This document shows positions 12,401 to 23,600 of a DNA stretch of 64,000 nucleotides, one piece after another (positions within the stretch are counted from its first letter, which is position 1; each line of letters opens with the position of its first letter). The notes beneath the pieces were generated by a model. That model worked only from the letters and a program-made list of their open reading frames with translations. It did no database searches and had not been told where the DNA came from. A program made the position numbers and the translations under genes. Origin of the DNA: Aphelidium insulamus (Eukaryota; Aphelidiomycota; Aphelidea; Aphelidiaceae); the NCBI GenBank assembly GCA_036784855.1, contig JAZDSV010000021.1, positions 192,555-256,554 on the forward strand. Reading direction: 5' to 3'.

Positions 12401-13424
12401 GCACGAGGCTGTCCGCGGCCAACACCTGTTTGAGTATGGCGACCATGGCGGTGAGTGTCTAATTGTATGATAATATTGTCGATGGACATGAAATTCATCA
12501 ACTGCAGGCATTATCGTGCTGGCCAAGGCGCAGACGCCCGTGGACAGCATTCTGTACTCGCTCGATTTCGGCAACACGTTCGTGCCGTATCCTCTCGGCA
12601 CCTCTGGCCGCATAATTCCCGAGCGCTTCATCACCGAGCCAGACTCGACGTCACTGCGCTTCCTCCTGCTCGGCCGCGACGAGAAGAACCGGAACCAGGC
12701 GGTGTCGGTGGCAATGGACTTCCAGGCACAGCTAAAGACACCATGCAACAACAACACCCAGTCGCCGGCAGACAGCGATTTCGAGCTGTGGCAACAGACC
12801 GCGGGACAGGCGGAAAAGTGCGTGCTGGGCCACATTAGCCGGTATTACCGTCGCAAGGCTGACCGGCTCTGCGCCATCGGTGACATGTACGCCGCGCCGC
12901 CAGTCATCATGGAGACGTGCCAGTGTGCCGCGCAGGATTTCGAATGCTCTCCCGGGTACCTGCGCGACGAGGCCAGCGGTGAATGCAAGCTGATGCCTGG
13001 CTATGCCGAGTCCAACACGTGGGGCGAGTGCAAGAACGGGGTGTCGGCCCTGAGCGGCGCCTACCGCAAGATATCAAAGACGACGTGCAGCGGGGGAATG
13101 GCGCTGGATGTGGTGCAGACTCGGCGCTGCGGCTCCAGCTCCACCTCGCTGATACTGACGCTGGTACTGGTGCCGTGCGCGCTTGCTCTGGCCGGCGCTG
13201 CGGGATTCTTGTACATGAAGAAGCGGTCGGGCGGACATGTGCGTCTGGGTGACAGTGATGAGCCGTGGTTCCAGACGGGCGGCATCAAGGACACGCTGAG
13301 CAAGTATGTGCCGACCCGTGTCACCGAGTGGTTCAGCAGCTTTCGCCGACCAGCAGTGGTGCAGTACGCACCCGTCTCTGGCGTGGAGGAGACTAGCGAC
13401 GTGCTGATGGACGACTACTCGTAG
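6488..13424 (+). CDS. VPS10/sortilin-family sorting receptor with three VPS10 units
   Basis: Seven exons: 6488-6658, 6718-6849, 6961-7443, 7521-8960, 9008-9637, 9690-12450, 12508-13424; every join keeps phase, giving about 2177 residues. It begins with a signal peptide (GLVAGLLLCGLAGA). Repeated Asp-box blades (SPDGGQSW, TDDAGASW, SKDSGVTW) mark beta-propellers. Three Cys-rich 10CC-type modules follow near 8,500-8,870, 10,740-11,060 and 12,820-13,120, each with a C-x-C-x(6)-F-E-C core. This gives three tandem VPS10 units at about residues 35-718, 727-1413 and 1440-2083. One transmembrane helix (about 2084-2108) and a 69-residue tail with YAPV and acidic DVLMDDY follow. Yeast Vps10, a late-Golgi receptor for vacuolar hydrolases such as carboxypeptidase Y, has two units; the same role is inferred. 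Confidence 0.92.
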
Positions 13425-13507
13425 ACACGGACCAGAGAGTAGGTGTGTGTGTGCCGGCGTGGAGGAAATAAATACTTCACCTATAAAATGTATGCCGTCT
13501 ATGTATT

Positions 13508-13618
13508 CTATGTGAGTGCAGGCTCAAAGCCGATGTTTGACCTGGCTCGAAGCCGCTCGAGAACCCATCGCATTCCATTCCGACTCTATTGTAAGGTTAT
13601 ACATTAGAGCTGCATAGA

Positions 13619-13654
<36 letters not shown>

Positions 13655-14369
13655 TATGCACATGCCTGCGTCAAACTCTGTCCAAAGCGGTGCAAGCCAA
13701 ACGCTTCAATGCGCGTGGCCAGGCCCCAGCCAAAGTTTGACACAAACCTTGCCTCGGCCACCACCTCTGTCCTGCCAATGCGTAGTGTAAGCAGGCCATA
13801 TACACAATATATGTAATATCTTACCACGTATTGTTATCGGCGTGCCGGGCCAGTGTCTGCGTCTCCTCCACGCACAGCACACCGCGATGGCTCAGATTAC
13901 GGGTACGCGTGGTCATCACTTGGCGCACCGGGTCCACCGCCGACTCTTCCATCACAAACGCGTCAGATGAACCCAGAAGCTGGACGATGTGAATTGTGGG
14001 TACCCACGGAGAGTACATTGGGTACATCATATGCTTGAGCGCCGTACCCTCGGGTACGCACGACACACACGTATAGCAACAACACACATACAGCCCAACG
14101 TACCGACCGACCCCACTTGGGGATGACGCCACGCTTGAGAAAGACGCGGGTAGTGTGCAGTACACCATCGCGTACACACCGCTCCCACACGTCGCTGGCC
14201 AGTACGTGTCGGCTAAATGGATTCGGGTACTTGTTCCAGTGCGCCAGCGTCACCTCTGCCCACGGATATCTGCATGTGCACACATACCAGGTTAAAGGGG
14301 GTGGTGTAGACGTGCGCAGGGCAAGACAGCGACGCACTCGTAGTGGAATGTGTGCTTGAAGAATTTCAT
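13508..14369 (-). CDS. PRELI/MSF1 lipid-transfer protein, PRELID1/Ups1 type
   Basis: Five exons: 14369-14338, 14269-14104, 13979-13825, 13771-13666, 13585-13508, all phase-consistent, 178 residues. The protein starts MKFFKHTFHYEYPWAEVT and has the PRELI signatures W-KYPNPFSRHVL, EESAVDP and TRNLSHRGVLCVEE. It ends in the amphipathic helix SRNGMRWVLERLRA. PRELID1/Ups1 proteins pair with TRIAP1/Mdm35 in the mitochondrial intermembrane space and carry phosphatidic acid to the inner membrane for cardiolipin synthesis. Exon 3 is taken to begin at LLGSSDAF because that restores the family spacing. The fourth intron holds a long TA repeat and fits only a GC donor (CAG/GCATGT). The gene converges on the VPS10 gene, with 83 bases between stops. 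Confidence 0.85.
13620..13652. repeat. TA-dinucleotide microsatellite inside an intron
   Basis: About fifteen TA units inside the fourth intron of the PRELID1-like gene. Similar TA tracts sit in introns at about 1172 and 39,672, so they are tolerated in introns of this genome. Confidence 0.8.
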
Positions 14370-14518
14370 CTGTGTGTGCTGATTGCTGCTTACTCACAGC
14401 CTGTTGGCAATATTAATTGTACATATAGTCTACATATACTATTACTATACTATTACTATTGTAAATTATGTTTTGCAGCTTCCTCATTGAAAAAATCTTG
14501 AATTGAATCTCTTTATTG

Positions 14519-16191
14519 CTATGCATCGCCCGCGGTTACTGTTGGTGGGCGCTGCAGGTCAAACAGTTCATCCAGGGCGGCATAGTTGATTTTCTTTGAT
14601 ATCTTTGGCGCCATCTTCTTTTGTATAATCTGTTTGGTGGTCTCCACGGGGTTGGATGATGCGTGTGCGATACGTCTCGATGACTGTGATTTGCGTGGCC
14701 GTTTGCTGGCAGCTGCTTTGCTGCTCTCATCCTTGGTCTCATTCTGTTCGGCCAGGCGGCGCTTGGCTGCATTACAGTCAGTATACACATTTCTACAGTG
14801 TGTGTATAGATACTTGCCTTCCTGGGCAGCAAGCCAGTCCTGGTTAAAGTCTTCCCAGACCTGCGTCTTGGTGCCAATCTCTTCGTCGTCGAGCATGAAT
14901 TGCTCCAGCTCCTTGTCGTCAATGTCGCTCCACTCGGCCGGGTCCTCCTTCACCGGCGTCTCTGTCCACACTCGGGCAGCCGCGCGCAAGTCTTCGTCCT
15001 TCAGGGCCGCTTGCATTTCGCTCTCAATTGAGCATGCAGATGACGATAGAGCGGTCGATACTGCTTGGATGGCATCAGCAGCGCTGTCTGATATTGATGA
15101 CTGTGATGACTGTGATGATGATGCTGGACCGTCTGATGACGACGACTGACAGTTTTCGGCGGTAATAATTTGTTGGCCTTGCTGAACTATTCTGTGTTTT
15201 TTGGGGCGGCGGAAAGAGGGCGGATTTGCCTCGTGTGAGAGATCAGTGTTGCGAAACTCTTCGATCGTGAGTTCGGCAGACTCGGTGTCGGCAAACTCGT
15301 TCAAGCGCTTGCGCAGCGTCACATCACAGATCTTTACAACGCGTATAATTTCCTCTTGGGTGCGCTGGAAGCCGTGCATACGGGCCGCGATCAGCAGGCA
15401 TGCGCCGCATATGCCACTCGGTCGGCGACCATAGTGGATCCAGTCGCGCTTCATGCGCTGCACCAGCCGCAGTGCATCCGTGGTCACCAGCTGTGTCTTG
15501 GACTCGAACTGGAGCTGTGCGGCAAACCGCGACAGATACAGCGATGGGTCGATCAGTGGCAGCTGGATTTTCAGCACGCGCAGCAGCTTCAAAAAAGTGG
15601 CGCCCAGCACGAAAACATTGGTATGCAAGGCGTCCGTGAAGTCAATGAGCATGTGCACCGTCTTCTCTTGCCGGCACACCACGTACAGACACGCGGCAAT
15701 GACGTGGCCCTGTTTGCGGCCCTGTGTGAAATTGTTGGCCAGTGCCAGTTTGTAGCACTGGACGGCGCGATCAATGTGATACTCGCTCAGGCCTTTCAGG
15801 GCCAATGCTACTTCCTGGAATCGTCGTCGCGCATTTGCCACGGTCTCCTCGCGCGACTGACCAGTGTTCAGACGGCGGTTACGCAGTCCCAGTGACCTTA
15901 TACCGGCTAAACATATTGTCAATAAGTTCTTGTGCATTTACATAATCGCCTACGTACACCGCTCTGCCGACACGAATTGGCCGACCATGCGCGATGCACC
16001 GTCGGCGCCCTCAATGAAGGCCACTTCGGATGAAATAGAATTCTCTTCCAGCACCTGTGACATACGGGTGAGCCGCTCACTTGTCCAGCAGGCAATGCCC
16101 AGCCACTTACCGTGCCGCACACGGTGCAGTACGACGAGCCGGAACCGCTGTCATATTCCACGGCAGCACCGGGGCAGTTTGGGCAAGGCAT
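14519..16191 (-). CDS. BRF1: TFIIIB subunit BRF1 (TFIIB-related factor)
   Basis: Four exons: 16191-16111, 16054-15958, 15906-14818, 14766-14519, about 504 residues. The N-terminus is a zinc ribbon (CPNC then CTVCG), followed by VLEENSISSEVAF, the BRF1 B-finger region, and two cyclin repeats containing NARRRFQEVALALKG and RPSGICGACLLIAARMHGF. The C-terminal half holds the acidic BRF homology region that contacts TBP and BDP1 (WSDIDDKELEQFMLDDEE). BRF1 recruits RNA polymerase III to tRNA and 5S genes. The last intron (51 nt) fits only a GC donor, but it is also open in frame and might be coding. The upstream region holds a GGTTAAGGTTAAGGG element. Confidence 0.9.
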
Positions 16192-16353
16192 CCGGGTGGT
16201 GGGTGTGCGGTGTAAAAAAAAGATTGCCGTCAGAGTGCCGCAGCCAAGTCTCGATCGCGCGCACGCCGGCTGTCGGCTGAATTGGCAGAGTGTGATTTGC
16301 GAGTGGGCCAAGCGCGCGAATCACGGAATCGCTTCTCTGATAAAATGCTCGCA

Positions 16354-16368
16354 GGTTAAGGTTAAGGG
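16354..16368 (+). promoter_or_regulatory. GGTTAAGG tandem element upstream of BRF1
   Basis: Two overlapping copies (GGTTAAGGTTAAGGG) about 165 bases upstream of the BRF1 start. The same core appears upstream of the NOL11-like gene (38,254), ARS2 (51,382) and, less exactly, the sirtuin (55,892). Its role as a promoter element is inferred only from this recurrence. Confidence 0.35.
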
Positions 16369-16474
16369 CGGGTCGCTATGTATGAGCGGAGAACCCTTTG
16401 GCAACAATTGACTAGATGAAAACTACATGGCGTATATATATTATTGCGCCCATTGACTACGCCGTTTTGCATAA

Positions 16475-18158
16475 CTACTTGTGCTTTTGCCACGCCTTAA
16501 CTTGACATGGACGGCCGCAGTACCACTCGTTGCGACAACGGCTGCACCTCTGCACGGCAACTTGGCCGCATGAGCCACACCGAGGCTTGTCGGGAATAAC
16601 ATCCTCCAGTATATCGTAATCGTACACGGACGACATTCTATAGCTCAGTTAGTGGAATACTTTTTCGATACATAGCTTTGCATACGTGTTAATTAATCTC
16701 TCCCTGTTCTCCTTCGAGTCAGCCAGGACCGTTGCAAGCTGCCTCTCGGCAACATCTTTCCAGTTCTTGCCCGCAATGATGTCATCTCTCATATCCGTTA
16801 CCTACATGTATCAGATCTTGTAATATAACAATACCATGTGGTATTTACAAGTTCAATTTTGCAGCTCGAAGAAACAGACGACAGCTCGGTCTTGGTTTGC
16901 ATCATACTAAGCTGTTCTAGCACGCGGAATAATTGGGTCAACATTGGTATTTGGTCCATCTTTTTGTCAGTAAGAAATGCGCGGATCTAGTGGATAAGGA
17001 TGTTGGACTAAAAAAAAAATTCGGTCCTAGTGATAATTACCTTCAAAACTGTTTGCTGTCGCTGAGTGGTATACTCATAGCTTCGCTGGCACTCGGTATC
17101 GACCAGCAAATTGTACAGAGCGATCCAAATCTACCAATTATGTAAACACACTAACGGCCTTGCCACAAGTCAAACGCACCTGTCCCTCGGTCTGACTAAT
17201 TAGATCCTCACTACCACTCGGTATCGCGCTCCATGTGCCAGCGATGTACTCCATCCACTGTCCTGTTTTAGCTTCTCGCGCACGCCAGACCGCCTTCTCC
17301 AGCTGAACGCACAGCTGACAGATTATGTCATGCTTGACTAGGATGCGCTGTCGAACACACAGTGCCACATCCGTGATGCTATCCGTCAAGTAGCGCAGAC
17401 AGGCGAGTGATTGAATTGCAGTGGAGAATTCCAGGTCAGCACACTGTTCGCGCAAGCGATCACTCGGCGACTGGTTCAAAAGGTCGTTCAACATCTTTTC
17501 CCGTGGAACCTTGTCCAGTTGAAGCGTCGGCGGTGCATGGAGCCCTTGCTGCCAAAAAATCAAAGTTATGCCATATGTATATATGTGGCCCATACCAGAG
17601 AGTTGAGGTAGATCGAGTTTACGCTGCGTCAGTCAACCAGGTCATGGCATTGTCACCCAGCTGCGAGACCAGATCCCGCATTATGCTTTGCAGCAGTTGC
17701 AACGCCGTCTGCTCTCCATACGCCATCATGTACGCGTTGTTTACATTGGTGTCGGTGATGCGGGTGGTCGAGCTGCTGTTGCTGCCGCTGCTGCCGGCAG
17801 ACGGCGCCAACATGTGCGGCACCAGCACGAACTGGCGCCACGCCTCGCTGACCAGCATCTCATGCAGCAGCACTACGGCCGGCCTCTCGCCATCGCAAGT
17901 GTCGGTGCCGAGCGCAGCCTCCGTGACATAGCAACTCTCGTTCCTGGCGGCGTGCTGGTGTGCCTGGTGTCCGAGACGTGTCAGTGTCGCAACGTGCTGC
18001 ATCCAGCTGGTGGCATGAGTGTGCAATGTGGTGTGGGCCGCACATGTGTCTGCATACCGGGAGCTGCCCAGGTCCTCAATTGGCAGGCGCTTCAGGCTCA
18101 CCACGGCGCGCGTCACATCGTCCAGCGACAGACAGGCGGTGGAAGCGGTGGCGGCCAT
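16475..18158 (-). CDS. ZMYND10: ZMYND10 homologue, axonemal dynein arm assembly factor
   Basis: Six exons: 18158-17596, 17548-17180, 17130-17041, 16986-16849, 16801-16686, 16637-16475, about 479 residues against about 440 in animals. Family landmarks in order: HEMLVSEAWRQFVLVP, the LEFSTAIQSLACLRYLTD helix, GTWSAIPSGSEDLISQTEGQ joined to IWIALYNLLVD, RAFLTDKKMDQIP, and the C-terminal MYND finger (CGSCG, CSRCRNEWYC, CQVKAWQKH). ZMYND10 works in the cytoplasm with LRRC6 and chaperones to preassemble axonemal dyneins, so motile flagella are implied. All joins keep phase except inside exon 1, where the frame changes by one base near 17,622 (TDAA to VNSIYLNSL) without a possible intron. That break is either a sequence error or a real lesion. 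Confidence 0.85.
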
Positions 18159-18183
18159 TGAATACTGTTAACCCACAATTTAT

Positions 18184-18684
18184 TTAATATTGATATTTAT
18201 AAGCATTGTATGCGTTGACGACTTCAATGACGGTGTACCACAACACTCCGTTAGACGCCACGAAAACCATAAAATGATAACAAGTTTCTTCTAACACTTG
18301 AGATGGCAGCAGTGCTGGGCGAGGTACCATCATTCGGAGACGTGCTTGCAACATGCGTAGCCGCTGCACCGCAGTAGATGCAGTGGGAGTGTCGGCAACT
18401 TGTAACTGCCCGTCACCGTGGTTGGGCGCCGCCGTGCCATCGATGATATGATTATCATCAGTACTGTGAGAATCGGCGTCCACCGCTGAAGGTGCCGATG
18501 GAACAACACTCATTGGCGCCGGGCATGGCGCGTCAATCGCGTCAAAATGTGGCAGCTGTGCCTCCAGATCGTTATCAGAATGGGCAGGAGACGGTACCAG
18601 TACTTCTCCTCCCACTGGAACCGCATGCCCCACATGCAGCGCTGCAATGCAGCAAGCAATTACCATCGATGCAATTAAGTTCAT
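18184..18684 (-). CDS. unknown protein with signal peptide and C-terminal hydrophobic segment (166 aa)
   Basis: Single exon starting MNLIASMVIACCIAALHVGH, a good secretory signal. The middle (residues 25-120) is Pro/Ala/Asp/Ser-rich and probably disordered. It is followed by a basic stretch (RLRMLQARLRMMVP) and a moderately hydrophobic C-terminus (FMVFVASNGVLWYTVIEVV). No family is recognised. The stop lies 25 bases from the ZMYND10 start, with both genes on the same strand. It may be a secreted or membrane-anchored surface protein. Confidence 0.5.
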   Translation of the reverse strand: MNLIASMVIACCIAALHVGHAVPVGGEVLVPSPAHSDNDLEAQLPHFDAIDAPCPAPMSVVPSAPSAVDADSHSTDDNHIIDGTAAPNHGDGQLQVADTPTASTAVQRLRMLQARLRMMVPRPALLPSQVLEETCYHFMVFVASNGVLWYTVIEVVNAYNAYKYQY

Positions 18685-18859
18685 TTTCTTGGCAGATATG
18701 GAAAAGCACGTGATGATCTCCTAATGGCCTCCTGGACATTACAATCAGTCGCCAACACTGCATTAAATTTTACTATATTGTTTGTTTGAACAAAGGATCA
18801 TCATCGCATCAGGAGCAACATCCATCTCAACATCATCACCAGAATATATAACCAACCAA

Positions 18860-19684
18860 CTATGAAGCAAACAGAGTTTTGGCATACGCCTGCAGAAATG
18901 GGCGCGTGTCCCCGCCGCGATACGCCGCCACTTGCGCGGCGAGTGTGTACGAATCAGGCACCTTGTCATAGCGGAGACGGTAGAGCTTTGTAATGTACTC
19001 ACCTACTGCATGCGGATTGTAGAGCCCTTTTGCGCGGCACTTGCTGGGCAGATTCTTCCAGTAGCTGGCGGTGGAGCGGTACATGTGAATCAGGTCCACC
19101 ACGCTGATGTCTCCATTGCGCAACTTGAGCAGCAGGTCGCAGTCAGTGCCGGCAGCAGGTACTGCAGCGGCAGTGCAATTACTCGTTGTCGTATTGAGTC
19201 CAAGCACATGCATTTTCACGTCCTTCAACACACCCCAGAACAGCTTGTCTGACTGGCCGTACAGAGATAAGATATTGCTGGCAACAGTCTTCAAGTCAGC
19301 GGCGGCTTGTTGAATCTTCTTGAGCGTGGCCGCATCGGGGTTCTTGCTGGTCAGCGAGCGAAAAATGGCGGTGCACGCCACGCCAAAACTGCCACCACGA
19401 TCATTGTACTCTTTGCTGCATGTCTCGGTGATTGTCTCGTTCAATCCAAACTTGGTGCGGCCACCCCACTGGCAGGAGGGGTCCTTTTGCGGCAGCGGTT
19501 TCGAATACGGTTCAAAGAAACTGACCTGCTGGCCCGTAAGCATAACGTAGCCAAAGTGCATGACCTCGGCATCGGTGGCCTTGCGACCCAGCATCACGCG
19601 AAACGACTCGTGGATGGGGCCGCCATAGAATGTGTACTTGCCATCGGTTACGGGGTTAATCGCTGACACTACAGCGGCGCACAT
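18860..19684 (-). CDS. unknown, probably secreted protein (about 274 aa)
   Basis: Open frame beginning at the ATG at 19,684 (MCAAVVSAINPVTDGKYTF). The frame stays open 27 bases further upstream and reads LAVVLTAMCAAVVSA, which would make a complete signal peptide but has no in-frame ATG, so a short upstream exon is possible. The body has six cysteines (for example PSCQWGGRTKFGLN, VACTAIF, LPSKCRAKGL), one NLT/NTT-type glycosylation region and an alpha-helical middle. A TATAAAA sequence lies about 160 bases upstream on the same strand. I do not recognise the family. Confidence 0.5.
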   Translation of the reverse strand: MCAAVVSAINPVTDGKYTFYGGPIHESFRVMLGRKATDAEVMHFGYVMLTGQQVSFFEPYSKPLPQKDPSCQWGGRTKFGLNETITETCSKEYNDRGGSFGVACTAIFRSLTSKNPDAATLKKIQQAAADLKTVASNILSLYGQSDKLFWGVLKDVKMHVLGLNTTTSNCTAAAVPAAGTDCDLLLKLRNGDISVVDLIHMYRSTASYWKNLPSKCRAKGLYNPHAVGEYITKLYRLRYDKVPDSYTLAAQVAAYRGGDTRPFLQAYAKTLFAS

Positions 19685-19840
19685 GGCCGTCAACACCACT
19701 GCCAGCTCATTTCAATCTAATGTGTTCTTGTGGGTGATACGAAGTCACGTGATTGACGGATTCTACGTTGGATCAGATGAGTGAACCCGCGAGAGAAACC
19801 AGTGCGACTGGGGCAAAGTGATGTTGGACAAATAAAACAC

Positions 19841-19847
19841 TTTTATA
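19841..19847 (-). promoter_or_regulatory. candidate TATA box for the 18860-19684 gene
   Basis: TATAAAA on the minus strand, followed by about 160 bases with no in-frame ATG before the start codon. The spacing would allow a transcript start near 19,810. Sequence match only. Confidence 0.3.
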
Positions 19848-19876
19848 CGCATGAATAATGTTCAAATTATTGTTCA

Positions 19877-20169
19877 TTATAACGGCAACATTCTCGCTTG
19901 CTGTCGTCCATGCGAGTGACTCTGTTACGCTGACTGGCAAACATCATTGAACGGCTGGCTGTTGACATACATACACTCACGATATTCGAGGCTATCTGTG
20001 GCAGAAAATGGAGCGTAAAACGAAATATTAGATACTCGAGTCTCCAGCTGGACTCTGCTGCAGTACAAAGCTGCAGGCGCAGCAGCTGCGCAAGCTGGCG
20101 ATGTAGCACATTCCCGACTAGAGAGACTTTCTTTTTTGGGATTAAAGCTTTCACATTAAAGTGAGTCAA
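19877..20169 (-). CDS. unknown small protein, two exons (about 77 aa)
   Basis: Exon 1 (20169-19981) encodes MTHFNVKALIPKKKVSLVGN followed by a Leu/Gln-rich helical segment. A GTGAGT donor and CGTAACAG acceptor join it in phase to exon 2 (19921-19877), which ends QQARMLPL. Clean splice sites and the short intron match neighbouring genes. No family is recognised. The length and helical pattern suit a small complex subunit, but this is a guess. Confidence 0.35.
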
Positions 20170-20647
20170 TTCCGCGCCGCGCGGCCAGTGCCAACAGCCG
20201 TCTCATGCGCCACAACGAAATAGAGTCGCCGCCACGGTTTCATGACGCCGGGATGCCGTAGAAGCGCCAGTAGAGTGACATGTACGAAATTTAACCTTGG
20301 CCTGTTCTCATTGCTCCGGGTGCGTCTGCCGCTGGAGGCCGGCAAACATCACAACGGCAAAAATGGCGGCGGCAGCGGAGAAGTTACCACCATACAAAGT
20401 GCGTACAACAACATAAAAGACAGGATTTGTTGCCGTTGCCGTGAAGCAAGGTGTTTCTTGTACGGGAGGGATCGATAGTGCGGCCCCAGGCTTTACTGCG
20501 GCGGGCAACAAATGGATCAAGCAGGCGTGCCGAGCCAAGCTGCGGCCTACACCGCGAAGTGCTGCAGTGGTCAAACCCTGGCCATGTAGCGCTAAATAAA
20601 GAATATTTTGCGTAAAGCTAACGAGTGCACATAAGTCTATTGCTGGA
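20170..20647. other. intergenic region with unassigned open frames
   Basis: This divergent interval lies upstream of MSH1. A plus-strand frame ends in a plausible basic segment (GFTAAGNKWIKQACRAKLRP, stop near 20,598), and a minus-strand frame covers 20,308-20,712. I could not join either to a convincing start or family, so I leave the interval unassigned. Confidence 0.3.
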
Positions 20648-23600
20648 TTGTTGTTGCGGCGGCGGGCCGTGCGGCGGCGTTGGTGGCCAGTGCGGCGACG
20701 CGCTCTGAGCACCGCTGCTGCCGGCTCTGTCGCCTGCTGGAACCACTCCTACGGGAAAGTTTGCAACGCGCTCACCACAATACTATTACATGGGCGTGGC
20801 AGGATACTGCACAACATGTGCTGGCAGCATGAGCAGATCGGGGACCAGGCAGCGCGATACACGCGCGCCACCTGGGGCTACATGGCGCGCGCGGGGAGAC
20901 TTTTACGAATTCTACTTTGAGCAGGCGCGTGTGGCCTCGCACCACCTCGCCATGCGTATTGCCGTGCGACACTTGAAGCACAGCAGTAGCAGCGCCGGTG
21001 GCGGCGGTGACGCGATTCAGTTCTGCGGGTTCCCCAGCAGTCGTGTGCTGGACCATGTGCGCACATTGCTGACGGCCGGGCTCTCGGTGGCCAAACTGGA
21101 GCAGTATGAGCGGCGGCAGGCCAACGGGCAGACGGTCATGACGCGCCACGTGGACCGCATATTCACGCCTGGTACTCTAATTGAAGATGAGCTGCTGCAG
21201 ACGTCAACTGGTGCTGCCGGTGGTGGTGGTGGCAATGATATTGATAAGGCGGCGCCATACACGTCTGGCGTGATGGCTGTGCGGTGCATTGAAACCTGTG
21301 CCGTCACCATCTCCACTGCTGGCCTAGGGTGGTCGCACATTGACCTGTGTTCCGGAGAGTTTCTCGTCGACACGTGCACCGGCTGGGGAAGACGTCGCTG
21401 GCTGCGCGGACCGACGCACAGAGCCGAGACCATGTGTACAAGCACATTCTCCCCAGCGCTATGCCGTATGCTGCACTTTCCGCTGTCGAAATGTTGCTGG
21501 CCTACATCACAAAGACGCACACGTACAATTTGCCATTGCTGTCTCTGCCGCGCACGCACTCCCGCGATCGAATGTTGATGGACTTTGAGACACAGCAGTC
21601 GCTCGAGCTGGTTCGGCCGTGGCGCTCCTCCTCGTCCTGTACGTCCACATCTAGTTTTATTGTATTTGCTGCTCACCCGAGCAGCACGGACAAGTCTGCT
21701 GAGCGTTTTGGATGGCACCAGCACTTCGCTGGGGCGCCAGGCACTCAGAGCGCGGATAAGTACGCACCATTATATTAGTATTATTATAATGCACCATGAA
21801 TTGATGTTACAGGAGCACCATTCACGCGCGTGGAAACAATTAAACGGCACCAGGACTTGGTGGCGTTTTTTAGATCGCGCCCGGCAGCACTTCGACAAGC
21901 AAAAGACATTATGCGCACACAGTGCCGGATTGATATTCTGCGCAACTTTCAAAAGCTGCGACTCAGTGGCGGAGGACTGTGGCATTTCGGGGCCATACAT
22001 CAGTTTCTTGATGGGTGCCGTAAACTGTCTGCTGCGCTGTCGCCTGTGTCAGGCAGCTCAGACGAGGATTCAGTGGACCACAAGTTCCATGAATCGTTCC
22101 AGCAACTTTTTCCATCGGGGCTGTCGGTACCCGCCGATGCTATCGACCTGCTGGAAAGTATTCTGCCGCCAGATTTTCTAGCGGGAGATCTGCTGCTAGC
22201 CGAGTTGCCAAAGCAACTGGACCGCCCCGGCATGATGCCCGTACACATCCACTCTGATCTGGAGACGATGCAGAGCCGTTTCGATTCCATGGAGGAGCGG
22301 ACGGAAGCGGCTTGTGGAGCGGCTGCGCTCCAAGTACTTTTCCGACTGCGGTGACGTGCTGCTGGAGTACCGCCGCCCACTGGGTGCGTACATTGAGGTG
22401 GCTGCGCCTGCCCAGTTCTTCTCGAAGCCGCCCACCGAGTGGTCCGAGTCGACGGAGCTTCAGCACTTGCAAACGCTGGCCTCCTCCGTCCGCGGTCCGC
22501 CCATGAGTCAAGGCATGAGCACCACAAATGGTCATCTGTCTGGAATTGAAAATAATCTCGAAGCGCCCACTGCGACTGCGACCAAGCCCGCCAAAGCCAA
22601 ACGAGTCTCATTTCGCAAAGTGCGATTCCGGCACGCCGAATGGACTCGGCTGCAGAGCGAACAGGCCGACTGCCACTCCGAGTTCATGCAGATTGAGCGC
22701 GAGGCATTCAAGCGCCTGTCACAACTGATGTTCGCCCACTACGACACCGTGGCGATGCTGGCGCGAGTAGTGGGCGAGCTGGACGTTGCTGCTGGGCTCG
22801 CAATGGTTTCCATGCGGCATCGCGACGACCTCCTGCTGGCTGATGATGGCGGCGACGAACCTCGACTGGAAGATGATGATAGTTTCTGGATCCGCCCAAA
22901 CGTCGTGGATGAGCCCGTGCTCTCGATTCGAAATGGACGACATCCCGTGCTTGAGAAGGCGCTGTTTGCGAGGGCACGTACCTGCACCGGGAACGATTGC
23001 ACACTGTCGTCGATGACGCCGCCATCTGGCAAAAGCCATGGCGACACTGATGGACCGAAACCCTCGGCTTGCATAGTCACAGGACCGAATATGGGCGGGA
23101 AGAGCACTTATCTGCGCCAGAATGCACTGCTAATAATCATGGCTCAAATCGGCGCCTTTATTCCGGCAGATGCGGCAACCGTTGGCATTGTAGATCAGGT
23201 GTTTTCCCGGGTTGGCTCCTCCGACGATCTGGCCAATGATCAGTCGTCGTTCATGGTGGAAATGTCGGAGTCTGGTATGTCCATTGTTTATAATCAAAAC
23301 AATTGGTCAGTATTATAATCAATTTTGGTAGCCAGGATACTTAAGGCGTCAACTCGACGCTCGTTTGTCATTATGGACGAGGTGGGAAGGGGCACCGGAT
23401 CGCTGGACGGCTCAAGTCTGGCCTGGGCAATACTGCAACATTTGCACAATACCGTGCAGTGCCGCACACTGTTTGCCACACACTTTCACGAGATCACGGA
23501 TAGGGCGCTCGAGTGCAGCAGCATGCATCGTCTGCACATGTTGCGCACCCTCATCCTGCTCAAGGGACAATTCAACGGCGACAACTATGATGGCGCTGCA

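Noticed and set aside
9870-12446. 858-codon open frame antisense to the VPS10 gene
   Set aside because: It mirrors the GC-rich third codon positions of the plus-strand coding exon; composition is His/Arg/Val-rich with no motif, while the plus strand has clear VPS10 similarity.
20308-20712. 134-codon minus-strand open frame before MSH1
   Set aside because: It overlaps the MSH1 start, begins with an Arg-rich run antisense to the presequence, and no family or splice structure supports it. A small membrane protein cannot be fully excluded.
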